In this document: one piece after another, positions 24,421 to 34,279 of the stretch
Position numbering within the stretch: position 1 is the stretch's first letter
Layout of the letters: the number at the start of each line of letters is the position of its first letter
From: Calothrix sp. 336/3
Lineage (GTDB): Bacteria; Cyanobacteriota; Cyanobacteriia; Cyanobacteriales; Nostocaceae
NCBI RefSeq assembly: GCF_000734895.2
Contig: NZ_CP011382.1
Coordinates: forward strand, 5,434,700 to 5,498,699
DNA: 64,000 nucleotides
Direction: 5' to 3'
The notes under the pieces: model-generated
Database searches by the model: none
What the model saw: only the letters and a program-made list of their open reading frames with translations
Told to the model about the DNA's origin: nothing
Made by a program: the position numbers and the translations under genes

Positions 24421-25782
24421 TCAAAGAGGAAAATCAATTTTCTCTCCCCTAATGGCATAATCCAATAATTCCATCGGATGAATAACTGCAACATCCTTTC
24501 CTTGTAATTGTAAATGCTTGCGAATTTGTAAAGAGCATCCAGGATTGGCTGATGCAATTAAGGTTGCACCTGTATTTAATAAATTCTGGACTTTTTGCTG
24601 TCCCAATTCTTCGGCAATTTCCGGTTGCAACATATTATAAACTCCCGCACTGCCACAACATAGAGCCGCATCTAGAGGTTCTTTCAGAGTAATTCCAGGG
24701 ATTTGTTTTAATAATTGTCGTGGTTGAACACTAATTTTTTGCCCATGTAATAAATGACAAGCATCTTGATAAACTAGGGTGAGGGGTTTATCCGTAATTG
24801 GTGATAATTGAGTTGTCAGACCAACCATTGCTAAAAACTCTTGAGCATCTTTGACTTTACTAACAAAATCCTCGGCTTTCTTGCGGTAGTTGGGATCATC
24901 TGCGAGGATATGACCATATTCTTTTAAAGTATGTCCACAACCCGCAGCATTGATAATAATATAGTCCACATTGGTGTCAGCAAAACTATCAATCATCTGT
25001 CTTGCTAAGGCTTTTGCTTGCTCAGTTTGTCCTTGGTGTTCTGGAAGTGCAGCACAACAACCTTGGGACTTAGGAATGACTACTTCACAACCATTTGCTG
25101 TGAGTACACGAACTGTTGCTTCATTGACTGGGGAGAAAAATAAACGCTGTACACACCCAAGAATTACCCCGACACGATAGCGTTTTTTGCCTTTTGCGGA
25201 AATTTCGTCTGGTAAATTATTTTGGAAAGATTGAGGTGTAATTTCTGGGAGAATTGACTCCATTGCTGCGAGACGGGGAGAGATTTTTTTTAATAAACCT
25301 GTGGCTTGAAAAAAGCGGGGAAATCCTAATTTTTGGTAGATAAATAGGGGGACAAGGAAGAGTCTTAAAAGGTCTGGATTGGGAAATAAATTAAAAATTA
25401 GTAGACGAATTAATTTATCAGACAAAGTCCGTTCATAGTTGCGTTCTACTTGGTGGCGGGTGGCAGAAATTAGCTTGTCATATTGCACACCAGAGGGACA
25501 AGTAGTTACACAAGCAAGGCAACCTAAGCAGGAATCAAAGTGCTGAACTGTGGCTGTATTTAAGGCAATTTCTCCCTGGTTAATGGCATCCATTAAATAA
25601 ATTCTGCCACGGGGAGAGTCCATTTCTTTACCTAGGACTCGATAGCTGGGACAAGTGGAAAGACAAAACCCACAATGGACACAGGAATCGATTAATTTAG
25701 GCTCTGGTGGGTGGTTGCTATCAAAACCTTTGAGGTTTTTAATATTGGCTGTTGTCTCGTTGGCATTTTTTAAAACATCCAT
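24421..25782 (-). CDS. glcF: Glycolate dehydrogenase iron-sulphur subunit GlcF
   Basis: A 453-residue protein from ATG 25782, chosen because GGGGAA lies six bases upstream on the coding strand; an earlier ATG at 25839 adds 19 non-conserved residues. Two 4Fe-4S motifs stand at Cys34/37/40/44 (CVHCGFCLSTCP) and Cys85/88/91/95 (CLGCLACVTTCP). Two CCG domains follow (VILGCVQRLFF ... SQGCCAALPEH; QDACHLLHGQ ... LCCGSAGVYN). With GlcD and GlcE it forms the membrane-associated enzyme that oxidises photorespiratory glycolate to glyoxylate and passes electrons to the quinone pool. It follows glcE on the same strand after 203 bp. glcD is not in the window. Confidence 0.9.
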   Translation of the reverse strand: MDVLKNANETTANIKNLKGFDSNHPPEPKLIDSCVHCGFCLSTCPSYRVLGKEMDSPRGRIYLMDAINQGEIALNTATVQHFDSCLGCLACVTTCPSGVQYDKLISATRHQVERNYERTLSDKLIRLLIFNLFPNPDLLRLFLVPLFIYQKLGFPRFFQATGLLKKISPRLAAMESILPEITPQSFQNNLPDEISAKGKKRYRVGVILGCVQRLFFSPVNEATVRVLTANGCEVVIPKSQGCCAALPEHQGQTEQAKALARQMIDSFADTNVDYIIINAAGCGHTLKEYGHILADDPNYRKKAEDFVSKVKDAQEFLAMVGLTTQLSPITDKPLTLVYQDACHLLHGQKISVQPRQLLKQIPGITLKEPLDAALCCGSAGVYNMLQPEIAEELGQQKVQNLLNTGATLIASANPGCSLQIRKHLQLQGKDVAVIHPMELLDYAIRGEKIDFPL

Positions 25783-25985
25783 CTCGATTCCCCTATTTGT
25801 GTCTCTGCGTGATGAAGATAAGCAATATGTCGTCAGCAAAATTATGACATGGTGATTTTCATGATAATCCTGTGTATAAAAAATAATTTTTAACTAGCTA
25901 AAACTAACACAAATTCCGTATATTGTTGGCAAGTTGTTCAGAGTAAATAGTTAAAAGAGAGAATATAAATCATGGTTTATAAAAC

Positions 25986-27275
25986 TTATATTCCTCCCAC
26001 AAATCTGCCAGGGCTGAAAATATTTTGGCTGTCAAACTGTTGCTTAATTAGTTGCATAAGCTGTAATCCATTGCCAGCATAACCCCAGACATCAAGTTTT
26101 TGTTTGACTGCGACTGGTGCAGATAAAATCGAGAGAAAACCTTGATTTTGTTCACAGAGCGATCGCCATTTTGAAATTTCCCTGACTGCGTCATTTCCCC
26201 GCACCCGCAACACACCTAAACCACTGGCAATATGAACCACTCCTAAATCTACTTGGGTAAGTATTTCTATTGCTGCACTGGGTAATATCCCTATTTTGCA
26301 GGTAATTGGGGAGTCATCACCGACACCATGAATTGATTCTCGTAATCCTTGCCATAGTTTTTCTTCCTCTGCATCCCGATAAATAGTTCCTTGCAAACCA
26401 AGTTTTTCTCCTAGCTGTAATACCTGGTTTCCTTGCTCCTCAACACTTTCAGGGATACTTTGAAATCTGGTGACTAGGGCGATCGCCCCATCTTGCATAA
26501 TCATATCTGCCTGGGTCGGTGTTAAGGCAGAATTCCTGAGAGTTGCTGCGGTTTGGGATATTGCTGATGGGGTTCCGGTTAACATCACTGTCAAGGATGC
26601 AGGCAACTTGGGGTAAACACGAAATGTTACCTGTGTCAATACTCCTAAAGTACCATAGGAGCCAGTAAATAATTTCATTAAGTCATACCCGGCAACATTT
26701 TTGACTACCCTACCACCAGCTTTTGCGACTTCTCCATCACTGCGAATAAAAGTAATACCAAGTAGCTGATCGCGAACACTACCATAACGTTGCCGCCAAG
26801 AACCAGTATCTGCGGTGGCAATGATACCGCCAATGGTGGCAGATTCGGGGTAAATTGGGTCAATTGCTAGAAATTGCTGCTTCTGGGCTAAAATTTGCTG
26901 TAAATCGGCGAATTTCATCCCAGCTTCTACGGTAATAGTTAAATCACCGACAGCGTGATCAACTAGTTGGTTGAGTCTAGCTGTACTGAGAATAATATCC
27001 GCACTTTTCGCCAAGCCGCCCCAGGATAATTTACTCTGATGACCACAGGGTAAAATGCTCCATTGATTTTTGTGAGCTAGGGTGACAATTTCCGCCAGTT
27101 GGGACGCTGTTTGAGGATAAACTAAGCAACTGGGAATAATTCCGGGAGTTAAAGCTAAGGATAGGGGTGGTGCTTCCCAGGGAATATTGTCCCTTGTAAT
27201 CACGCTTTCAGGATTGAGAATGGATGCACAAGCAGTGAAAATCTCTTGATATTTGTTGGTAGATACTGATTTCAT
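25986..27275 (-). CDS. glcE: Glycolate dehydrogenase FAD-binding subunit GlcE
   Basis: A 429-residue FAD-linked oxidase of the GlcD/GlcE group. The PCMH-type FAD domain covers about 45-225: SQLAEIVTLAHKNQWSILPCGHQSKLSWGG, VEAGMKFADLQQIL, PESATIGGIIATADTGSWRQRYGSVRD and GGRVVKNVAGYDLMKLFTGSYGTLG. The C-terminal part is the short GlcE-type cap ending QQFDSQNIFSPGRFVGG. GlcE works with GlcD and GlcF in glycolate oxidation. It lies 48 bp downstream of the histidine kinase gene and upstream of glcF on the same strand, so the three may form one transcript. The 48-bp gap holds the repeat-like CTTCGACAGGCTCAGTACAA (27287-27306). Confidence 0.88.
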   Translation of the reverse strand: MKSVSTNKYQEIFTACASILNPESVITRDNIPWEAPPLSLALTPGIIPSCLVYPQTASQLAEIVTLAHKNQWSILPCGHQSKLSWGGLAKSADIILSTARLNQLVDHAVGDLTITVEAGMKFADLQQILAQKQQFLAIDPIYPESATIGGIIATADTGSWRQRYGSVRDQLLGITFIRSDGEVAKAGGRVVKNVAGYDLMKLFTGSYGTLGVLTQVTFRVYPKLPASLTVMLTGTPSAISQTAATLRNSALTPTQADMIMQDGAIALVTRFQSIPESVEEQGNQVLQLGEKLGLQGTIYRDAEEEKLWQGLRESIHGVGDDSPITCKIGILPSAAIEILTQVDLGVVHIASGLGVLRVRGNDAVREISKWRSLCEQNQGFLSILSAPVAVKQKLDVWGYAGNGLQLMQLIKQQFDSQNIFSPGRFVGGI

Positions 27276-27323
27276 TTTGAATACTTCGACAGGCTCAGTA
27301 CAAGTTTTGCATTTTGAATTGAT

Positions 27324-29207
27324 TCATTCCCCAGTCAAGACAGGATTTGGTTGCATTGGTATCCAAACCGTAAAAATAGAACCAACATCTACCGTAGATT
27401 CCACATCTATACGACCACGGTGTAGTTCGACTAATTGTTTAGTTAGGGCTAAACCTAGTCCTGTACCTTCATAGCGACGACGGTAAGGTGTGTCGAGCTG
27501 ATGAAACTTTTCAAACAGTTCTGATAGTTGGTCTTCAGGGATACCAATACCTGTATCCTCAACTTGAAAGACTGCACATTCATCCTCTATCCACACCCGT
27601 AATGTCACACTACCACCTTGGGGGGTAAATTTAATCGCGTTGCTCAGGAGGTTCCAGAGGATTTGTTCCACTCTTCTCACATCCGCAGTAAAGCGATCGC
27701 CCTCTGGTAAAATCTGTAAATCAATTTTTAAATTTACTTGGGTACGTTCCGCAGCAGCTGTCAACTCTTGGATAACCCTGTGAACAATATCAGTCAGGGA
27801 AAAATCTGTAATATTTAGCACTGCTTTCCCTGCTTCAATTTGCGACAGTTCCAGGATGTCATGAATCATTTCCAGGAGGTGTTCCCCACTGTCGTGGATA
27901 CGCTGCAAATAATCTCGCTGTCGGGGGGTTAGCTCTCCAAAAGACCAACGCAGTAATGTAGAAGACATCCCAATTACGTGGGTTAACGGAGTTAATAATT
28001 CATGGCTAATTGTGGCTAAGAACTCACTACGTACACGACTGGCGGCTTCTGCTGCCACCAAAGCATCATGTAATGCCATGGTTCTTTCGACTACACGTTC
28101 TTCTAGGGTTTGTTTTTCCTGGGTGAGCGATCGCATTAATTCTGCTTGGTGAATGGCGATCGCCAATTGTTCAGCAACGGAGGTGAGTAAACTTTTTTCA
28201 CTTTCTGTCCAATTCCGGGGAATCTCACATTGGTGAGCAATTAATAATCCCCAGAGTTTATCTTCAAAGACAATGGGTGCTGCTAACTTGGAGCGAATTT
28301 TGCTAGTGCGAAAAAAATCTAGGAGACAGGATTCCAAAGCATAGGTTTTTTCAATATCATCCACAGCTAGAGTAAAACCATGACGATATTTTTCCCAAGA
28401 TTTATTTGTGGGAGTAAAACAATTTTCTTCTCGATGATGTAAGACTGAGGGTATATTTTGGTGTGCCAAAACCTCGTAGACAATACAAGCTATATAGTTA
28501 GATAATGAAGGGTTGTCGCTATTAGACTCGGCAAATTTATAAATGACGATGCGATCGACTTCCAGAAAGTTTCGTACCTGCTCGACAGAGGTTGTCATAA
28601 TCACAGACAAATCCATACTTTTACGAATTTGTGTCGTGACTTGATTTAAAAGTCTTTCCTGATCAATTTGTTTTTTTAATGCTGCTTCTACAGGTTGACA
28701 AACTGAATAATCGACATAGGCGGTATCAGAGGCTGTAGAGTGGGAATTAATCAGGGGGCAAAGACAATGGAATAGCCTCAGGGAAAATTCCGTTTGTAAA
28801 TTGACATCATTTTGCTGAATTTTTGCCAGATAAACTGCCAGTGTTTCATGGGTAGAGGAATTTGCTGGAAATAAATCACCCAATTCTGTCAAAAAACTGG
28901 CGATCGCCTGGGAGTCAAAAGTCAAATCTACCAGTAGCAAACCCTCTGGGGGGAAAAACGGCAATAAATCAGAGGATTCGATTTGGGATTTACCCACCAA
29001 CAACCCACTAAACCGGGAAGAAGCAATCAGAATAAATTTCTGCGATAACCATTTTTTTGGTACATTAACTCGTGCTAGAACAGCTTCTGTAATTACCAAA
29101 GACTCATTACCTACTGTTTGAGCCATCTGCTGCCATAATTCAACAAGTCGTTGAAAAGCATTTAAAGATAATTTTTGCGAAAAGCCCAAATCAGGAGGAT
29201 TAAGCAT
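27324..29207 (-). CDS. Cyanobacteriochrome-like GAF sensor histidine kinase
   Basis: A 627-residue cytosolic kinase. Residues 1-175: unrecognised N-terminal sensory region. 185-358: a GAF domain of phytochrome/cyanobacteriochrome type (MDLSVIMTTSVEQVRNFLEVDRIVIYKF ... VDDIEKTY ... LWGLLIAHQCEIPRNW). Cys294 lies where bilin is attached. It is followed by Leu295 rather than the usual His, with Lys307 13 residues after the Cys and Glu260 before the conserved Cys-Phe pair. 360-390: coiled-coil linker. 395-460: HisKA, phospho-acceptor His402 (SHELLTP). 510-620: HATPase with N523, DTGIG (551) and GTGLGLA (581). There is no receiver domain and no adjacent response regulator. It is divergent from cobN (91-bp spacer) and directly upstream of glcE and glcF. 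Confidence 0.85.
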   Translation of the reverse strand: MLNPPDLGFSQKLSLNAFQRLVELWQQMAQTVGNESLVITEAVLARVNVPKKWLSQKFILIASSRFSGLLVGKSQIESSDLLPFFPPEGLLLVDLTFDSQAIASFLTELGDLFPANSSTHETLAVYLAKIQQNDVNLQTEFSLRLFHCLCPLINSHSTASDTAYVDYSVCQPVEAALKKQIDQERLLNQVTTQIRKSMDLSVIMTTSVEQVRNFLEVDRIVIYKFAESNSDNPSLSNYIACIVYEVLAHQNIPSVLHHREENCFTPTNKSWEKYRHGFTLAVDDIEKTYALESCLLDFFRTSKIRSKLAAPIVFEDKLWGLLIAHQCEIPRNWTESEKSLLTSVAEQLAIAIHQAELMRSLTQEKQTLEERVVERTMALHDALVAAEAASRVRSEFLATISHELLTPLTHVIGMSSTLLRWSFGELTPRQRDYLQRIHDSGEHLLEMIHDILELSQIEAGKAVLNITDFSLTDIVHRVIQELTAAAERTQVNLKIDLQILPEGDRFTADVRRVEQILWNLLSNAIKFTPQGGSVTLRVWIEDECAVFQVEDTGIGIPEDQLSELFEKFHQLDTPYRRRYEGTGLGLALTKQLVELHRGRIDVESTVDVGSIFTVWIPMQPNPVLTGE

Positions 29208-29298
29208 TGTTCAAGGTTTTGTGAGAAAAGCTGGAGCTATGACTCAAAGTGTTTTATATCTCGACTCACCAACTCTTTTTAGATGGTAATACAGGATT

Positions 29299-32200
29299 AT
29301 GCATCGTATTAGTACGTCACCTGGAGGATGGGAACCTCAATCAGGAGGCATATTTTTCTTAGAACAAACTCCAGCCCCCTTAGTGTTTCTAACTGCCGCT
29401 GACACAGATATTCAAGCATTAGCAGCAGCGGTTCCTTGTCTCTCCCCAACATTTCCCCAACTGCGAGTTGCTAACCTTTTAAATTTGCAACAATCCATAA
29501 GTATAGATACTTATGCCGAGCAAACTTTGGAATTTACCCAGGTAATTATCCTCCGCTTATTGGGGGGAGTTTCCTACTGGAGTTATGGATTAGAAGTCGT
29601 TCAGGAAATCGTGCAACGTCGGGATATAAATTTAATTGTAATGCCAGGAGATGACGTACTCGATCCTGAATTAATTTCTCGTTCTACCTTACCTATTGCT
29701 ATTGTTAACCAAATTTGGCGCTATTTTAACGAAGGAGGGGTAGAAAATTTCACCCACGGCTTGGAATTTATTAGCGATCGCTGTCTAGCTACAGCATACA
29801 ACCCCCCAGCACCCCAGAGAATTCCCCGTGTTGGAATATATGAGTGGTTGGGGGATAAATCCAGGGAGACTTTCCCATCAGCTATTCCGAAATGCGCCAT
29901 TCTCTTTTACCGCTCCCACTATCTGGCTGGTAACACTAAAGTTATTGATAGTCTGTGTCAAGCTTTAGCTAGGAAGGGCTTAGAGCCTGTGCCAGTTTAT
30001 GTTTCGTCACTGCGCGAACCGGATATTCAAGATGAATTAATTGCATTATTTCAACCCAAAGACTCAGAAGCGATTTCCCTGTTACTGAATACAACGAGTT
30101 TTTCCCTAGCTCGGTTGGATAGCGAGACACCACAGTTGGAATTATGGGAGCAACTGAATGTACCTGTGTTGCAGGTGATTCTCTGTGGAGGGGGTTTAGA
30201 ACAGTGGCGATCGCAAGGAATTTCACCCCGTGATGTTGCCATGAATGTGGCTCTGCCAGAAGTCGATGGTAGAATCATCAGCCGTGCAGTCTCTTTCAAA
30301 GCGGTAAAAGCTCGTAATCAACACCTGGAAACCGATGTTGTTGTTTATGAACCCGTGAGCGATCGCATCGAATTTGTCGCCCAACTTGCTAAAAATTGGA
30401 TATGTCTGCGCCATAAACCGCCCCAAGCTAGACGTATCGCCATGATTTTGGCAAATTACCCCACCCGCAACGGACGTTTAGGTAATGGTGTTGGTTTAGA
30501 CACTCCAGCTAGCTGTATTGAAATCCTCAAAGCTTTACAGACAGAGGGATATGATGTTACAGATATTCCCCATACTGGTGATGAATTAATTGATATACTG
30601 ACCCAAGGTATCACCAACGACCCGGAAAGCAAAGAATTTCGCCCCGTATTGCAAAGTTTAGACGCTGCCACCTATTGGCAATATTTTAATTCTCTCCCAG
30701 AGCCTGTCCAAGCAGGTATCAATCAGAGGTGGGCAAACTATCAAAATACTATTTCTCCGGATTCCTTTGCCATTTCTGGCATCCAACTGGGGAATATTTT
30801 TGTGGGAATTCAACCCTCGCGGGGCTATGATATTGACCCTAGTTTGAATTACCATGCGCCAGATTTAGAACCTACCCATGAATATTTAGCCTTTTATTAC
30901 TGGGTAAGGGAATGCTTTGCAGCAGATGCGGTGATTCATGTTGGCAAACACGGTAATTTGGAATGGTTGCCAGGAAAAAGTGTGGCTCTCTCAGAAACCT
31001 GCTACCCGGAAGTTGCTTTCGGTGCATTACCCCATCTCTATCCTTTCATTGTTAACGACCCTGGGGAAGGTTCCCAAGCCAAACGTCGCGCTCAAGCAGT
31101 CATTATCGACCATTTGACACCACCCCTAACCCGTGCCGAGCTTTACAATTCCCTGCAAGACCTGGAAAATTTAATTGACGAGTACTACGAAGCCGAAAGT
31201 TTAGATCCCTCTCGATTACCAGCCATTAGCGATCGCCTCCAAACTCTGATTGCCCAAGAAAACCTCTATCAGGAATTAGGAATTCACAATCAAGAATTGC
31301 CCCTGAACCAATTAGATGGTTATCTCTGCGAACTCAAGGAAGCTCAAATTCGTGATGGTTTGCACATATTTGGTAAATGTCCCCAAGATAGGCAACTGCG
31401 GGATTTAATCGTGGCGATCGCTCGTCAATCCAACCCGCACCAAATTGGTATTACCAAGGCGATCGCCCAATATTTTGGCTTAGATTTTGACCCCCTCACC
31501 GCCGACTTTGCCACCTCCATCTCTGCAAAAAGTCAAGAAATCCTCACAAAAATCTCCCCCTGCCGTACCCTCGGCGATGCCATAGAAATCCTAGAAAATC
31601 ACGCCGCCCACCTGGTTGAGCAACTTCTCACCCCTTCCCCTCCTTCCTTTCCTCCCTCCCCCCTCCAAGACTCCCTCACCTGGATTCAGAACCGCCTGAT
31701 TCCTGCCCTCCAAGGAACCGACCAGGAAATTACTAACCTCCTGCGGGGATTAGCCGGGGGATACGTTCCCAGCGCTCCCGCCGGTGCGCCCACCAGAGGT
31801 CGTCCAGAAGTTTTACCAACAGGGAAAAATTTTTACTCCGTAGATATCCGTGCTTTACCCACGGAAACAGCTTGGGATGTGGGCAGAAAGGCAGCAGAAG
31901 CAGTAATTGAATGTTATACCCAAGAGCAGGGAGAGTATCCTAAAACGCTTTCACTTTCCGTTTGGGGAACCTCCACCATGCGGACTGGGGGGGATGACAT
32001 TGCTGAAGCCCTGGCTTTAATTGGTGTGCAACCTGTGTGGGATGGTGTGGCGCGGCGAGTTGTGGATTTTGACATTTTACCCCTGTCCTATCTTGGTCGC
32101 CCCCGCGTCGATGTCACCCTGCGTATTTCCGGGTTTTTCCGCGATGCTTTCCCCAACTTGATAGATTTATTTGACCAAGCAGTGGCAGCAGTGGCAGCCC

Positions 32201-33027
32201 TCGACGAACCACCGGAACAAAACCCCCTCGCTGCCCAGGTACAGGAAGAAGAGAAATTTTGGATACAACAAGGTATCAGTACAAAAGAAGCCGCAGCGCG
32301 ATCGCGATACCGGGTATTTGGCTCCAAACCCGGAGCCTACGGAGCCGGACTGCAAGGTATAATTGAATCCCAAAATTGGCAAGATGACCAAGACCTTGCC
32401 CGCGCCTATCTGAACTGGAGTTCCTACGCCTACAGTGGCAAAGGGGAAGCCCATTCTGCCCCGGAAGCTTTTAACCAACGTCTTAGTACCATGCAAATCG
32501 TCCTACAAAACCAGGACAACCGTGAGCATGATTTACTCGATTCCGATGATTATTACCAATTCCAAGGGGGACTCACCGCCGCTATCCGCTCCCTGCAAGG
32601 TCAAAATCCCCAAACCTATTTTGGTGATAATTCCCTTACCACCCAACCCAAAGTCCGCCAACTCTCCGCCGAAATCGCCCGCGTCTATCGTTCCCGTGTC
32701 ATAAATCCCAAATGGATTGCTGGAGTCATGCGCCACGGCTACAAAGGAGCCTTTGAAATGTCAGCAACCGTTGACTTTCTCTTTGCCTATGATGCTACAG
32801 TCCAATGTGTACCAGACTATATGTATCAAGGTGTGGCAGAGGCGTATCTTTTTGACCCCGCAGTTTGTGAATTTATGCAAAAGAAAAATCCCTACGCCTT
32901 GCGTGATATTGCTGAGAGATTGCTCGAAGCTTGTCAGCGCGGTTTATGGCAGAATGTCAATATACAAACAACCGAAAATTTGCGAAACTTAGTACATCAA
33001 GCGGAAGCTGATATTGAAGAAAAGTAA
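29299..33027 (+). CDS. cobN: Aerobic cobaltochelatase subunit CobN
   Basis: A 1242-residue protein, the usual CobN length. CobN/magnesium-chelatase H motifs are visible: VIILRLLGGVSYW, HVGKHGNLEWLPGKSVALS (about 550-568), FIVNDPGEGSQAKRRAQAVIIDHLTPP, YPKTLSLSVWGTSTMRTGGDDIAEAL, and the C-terminal MRHGYKGAFEMSATVDFLFAYDATV. CobN is the large subunit that inserts Co2+ into hydrogenobyrinate diamide with ATP-hydrolysing partners; many cyanobacteria lack CobS/CobT and may use ChlI/ChlD. A Pro/Ser-rich linker lies at about 776-788. cobD (49590-50723) is the only other clear cobalamin gene in the window. The start ATG at 29299 is consistent with the conserved N-terminus. Confidence 0.93.
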   Translation: MHRISTSPGGWEPQSGGIFFLEQTPAPLVFLTAADTDIQALAAAVPCLSPTFPQLRVANLLNLQQSISIDTYAEQTLEFTQVIILRLLGGVSYWSYGLEVVQEIVQRRDINLIVMPGDDVLDPELISRSTLPIAIVNQIWRYFNEGGVENFTHGLEFISDRCLATAYNPPAPQRIPRVGIYEWLGDKSRETFPSAIPKCAILFYRSHYLAGNTKVIDSLCQALARKGLEPVPVYVSSLREPDIQDELIALFQPKDSEAISLLLNTTSFSLARLDSETPQLELWEQLNVPVLQVILCGGGLEQWRSQGISPRDVAMNVALPEVDGRIISRAVSFKAVKARNQHLETDVVVYEPVSDRIEFVAQLAKNWICLRHKPPQARRIAMILANYPTRNGRLGNGVGLDTPASCIEILKALQTEGYDVTDIPHTGDELIDILTQGITNDPESKEFRPVLQSLDAATYWQYFNSLPEPVQAGINQRWANYQNTISPDSFAISGIQLGNIFVGIQPSRGYDIDPSLNYHAPDLEPTHEYLAFYYWVRECFAADAVIHVGKHGNLEWLPGKSVALSETCYPEVAFGALPHLYPFIVNDPGEGSQAKRRAQAVIIDHLTPPLTRAELYNSLQDLENLIDEYYEAESLDPSRLPAISDRLQTLIAQENLYQELGIHNQELPLNQLDGYLCELKEAQIRDGLHIFGKCPQDRQLRDLIVAIARQSNPHQIGITKAIAQYFGLDFDPLTADFATSISAKSQEILTKISPCRTLGDAIEILENHAAHLVEQLLTPSPPSFPPSPLQDSLTWIQNRLIPALQGTDQEITNLLRGLAGGYVPSAPAGAPTRGRPEVLPTGKNFYSVDIRALPTETAWDVGRKAAEAVIECYTQEQGEYPKTLSLSVWGTSTMRTGGDDIAEALALIGVQPVWDGVARRVVDFDILPLSYLGRPRVDVTLRISGFFRDAFPNLIDLFDQAVAAVAALDEPPEQNPLAAQVQEEEKFWIQQGISTKEAAARSRYRVFGSKPGAYGAGLQGIIESQNWQDDQDLARAYLNWSSYAYSGKGEAHSAPEAFNQRLSTMQIVLQNQDNREHDLLDSDDYYQFQGGLTAAIRSLQGQNPQTYFGDNSLTTQPKVRQLSAEIARVYRSRVINPKWIAGVMRHGYKGAFEMSATVDFLFAYDATVQCVPDYMYQGVAEAYLFDPAVCEFMQKKNPYALRDIAERLLEACQRGLWQNVNIQTTENLRNLVHQAEADIEEK

Positions 33028-33045
33028 GTGGTTTAATACAGACTT

Positions 33046-34149
33046 ATGGAAAGCCTTGCGTACTTTTACGTAGCCTTCGCCGACGTTCCCGTTGACGTAG
33101 CGCCCTGGACGATGGAACTCCCATCTAGTCCTTCCCTCAGTACCCCAGACTGGCGTAAGTTGTCCAGTCGAGCTTGGGGATATATGTTGCCCCTAGCTTT
33201 GACTTTATCTCTGCTCACCGTTGTAAATACTGCCTTTGCCTTGGAGCGTGGTGATCAAGGACCCTCGGTAAGTAAATTACAACGCCAATTAAAAAATGCT
33301 GGATTTTATCAAGCTCAGATTACAAAAGTCTTTGATTTATCCACGGAAGAAGCTGTAAAACGGTTCCAGAAATCTGCTGGCTTAGAAGTCAACGGTGTTG
33401 CTAATAATACGACTTTGGATAAGTTAGCTCGCTGGCGCTCAGGTTCTACCATAGTATCTACTAAACAATCTTCCCAGTCAGCTGCTGATAATTTTAATAC
33501 TGTCGCGAATAAGCGCCGTCATCCTAGTATGATGAAGCGTGGTGACGAGGGTGAAGATGTCCGTACCATCCAAGAAAGGTTGAGAGTCGCTGGTTTTTAT
33601 TACGGTCGTTCCACAGGTATATTTGGTCCAATTACTGAAGAATCTGTGAAACGTTTTCAACAAGCATATAATTTACCAGTAGATGGAATTGTGGGACCTC
33701 GAACGGTGGCTAAGTTACCTCCAGTCGGTGTCGGATATGGTGATGAAACTCCCAGTGTTACTAAAGATAAAGATAAACTGCGATTGGGCGATCGCGGCGA
33801 ACCTGTGAGATTGCTGCAACAACAGTTAATCCAAGCGGGATACCTGACTGGTGAACCCAATGGTTACTACGGTCCCCACACTGCTGATGCAATTCGTCGC
33901 TTCCAAGCAGACAACTATTTAGCTGCCAGTGGAGTTGCTGGACCAACAACCAGAGCCAAACTACACAGTGCGGTTGCTTCTTCCCAAAGTGACTTTGATG
34001 TTCTCGAAATTCAACGACGACTCAAAGAAAGAGGTTTCTACAAAGGACCCCTCAACGGATTGATGGCAGAAGATACCAGACAAGCAATCCGACAAGCACA
34101 GCAATTTTACGGTATTAGTCCCAAAGACTTGAAAAGCGGTACTTTTTAG
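33046..34149 (+). CDS. Exported peptidoglycan-binding protein (four PG_binding_1 units)
   Basis: A 367-residue protein. A hydrophobic helix at about 47-65 (LPLALTLSLLTVVNTAFA) acts as signal or anchor. Four PG_binding_1 units follow at about 67-127, 162-224, 246-306 and 318-360, each with the pattern LRxGDxGxxVxxLQxxLxxAGFY...G.F...T..AVKRFQ. These units bind cell-wall peptides. ATG 33046 is used; ATG 33112 is a possible later start. It is 19 bp downstream of cobN and convergent with furA. In Anabaena PCC 7120 the gene in this position (alr1690) is transcribed through into an antisense RNA against furA; the same layout holds here. Confidence 0.85.
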   Translation: MESLAYFYVAFADVPVDVAPWTMELPSSPSLSTPDWRKLSSRAWGYMLPLALTLSLLTVVNTAFALERGDQGPSVSKLQRQLKNAGFYQAQITKVFDLSTEEAVKRFQKSAGLEVNGVANNTTLDKLARWRSGSTIVSTKQSSQSAADNFNTVANKRRHPSMMKRGDEGEDVRTIQERLRVAGFYYGRSTGIFGPITEESVKRFQQAYNLPVDGIVGPRTVAKLPPVGVGYGDETPSVTKDKDKLRLGDRGEPVRLLQQQLIQAGYLTGEPNGYYGPHTADAIRRFQADNYLAASGVAGPTTRAKLHSAVASSQSDFDVLEIQRRLKERGFYKGPLNGLMAEDTRQAIRQAQQFYGISPKDLKSGTF

Positions 34150-34174
34150 CAATCAATACACAGAGATATTTACC

Positions 34175-34213
34175 AGAGGAGAGAAACGGTAGCTCAAGAC
34201 TACCGCTCCTCTT
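34175..34213 (+). terminator. Interrupted-stem hairpin after the peptidoglycan-binding gene
   Basis: AGAGGAG (34175-34181) pairs with CTCCTCT, and CGGTAG (34187-34192) with CTACCG, giving a 13-bp stem with a 5-base bulge and a CTCAAGA loop. Downstream TTATTTGGTTTTT is a weak U-tract. It is a leaky terminator candidate between this gene and the convergent furA. Confidence 0.6.
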
Positions 34214-34279
34214 GTGTTATTTGGTTTTTCAACTAGCTTTCCACCCTCCTTTTTCACTAGCCATGGCAATGCTAATTAC

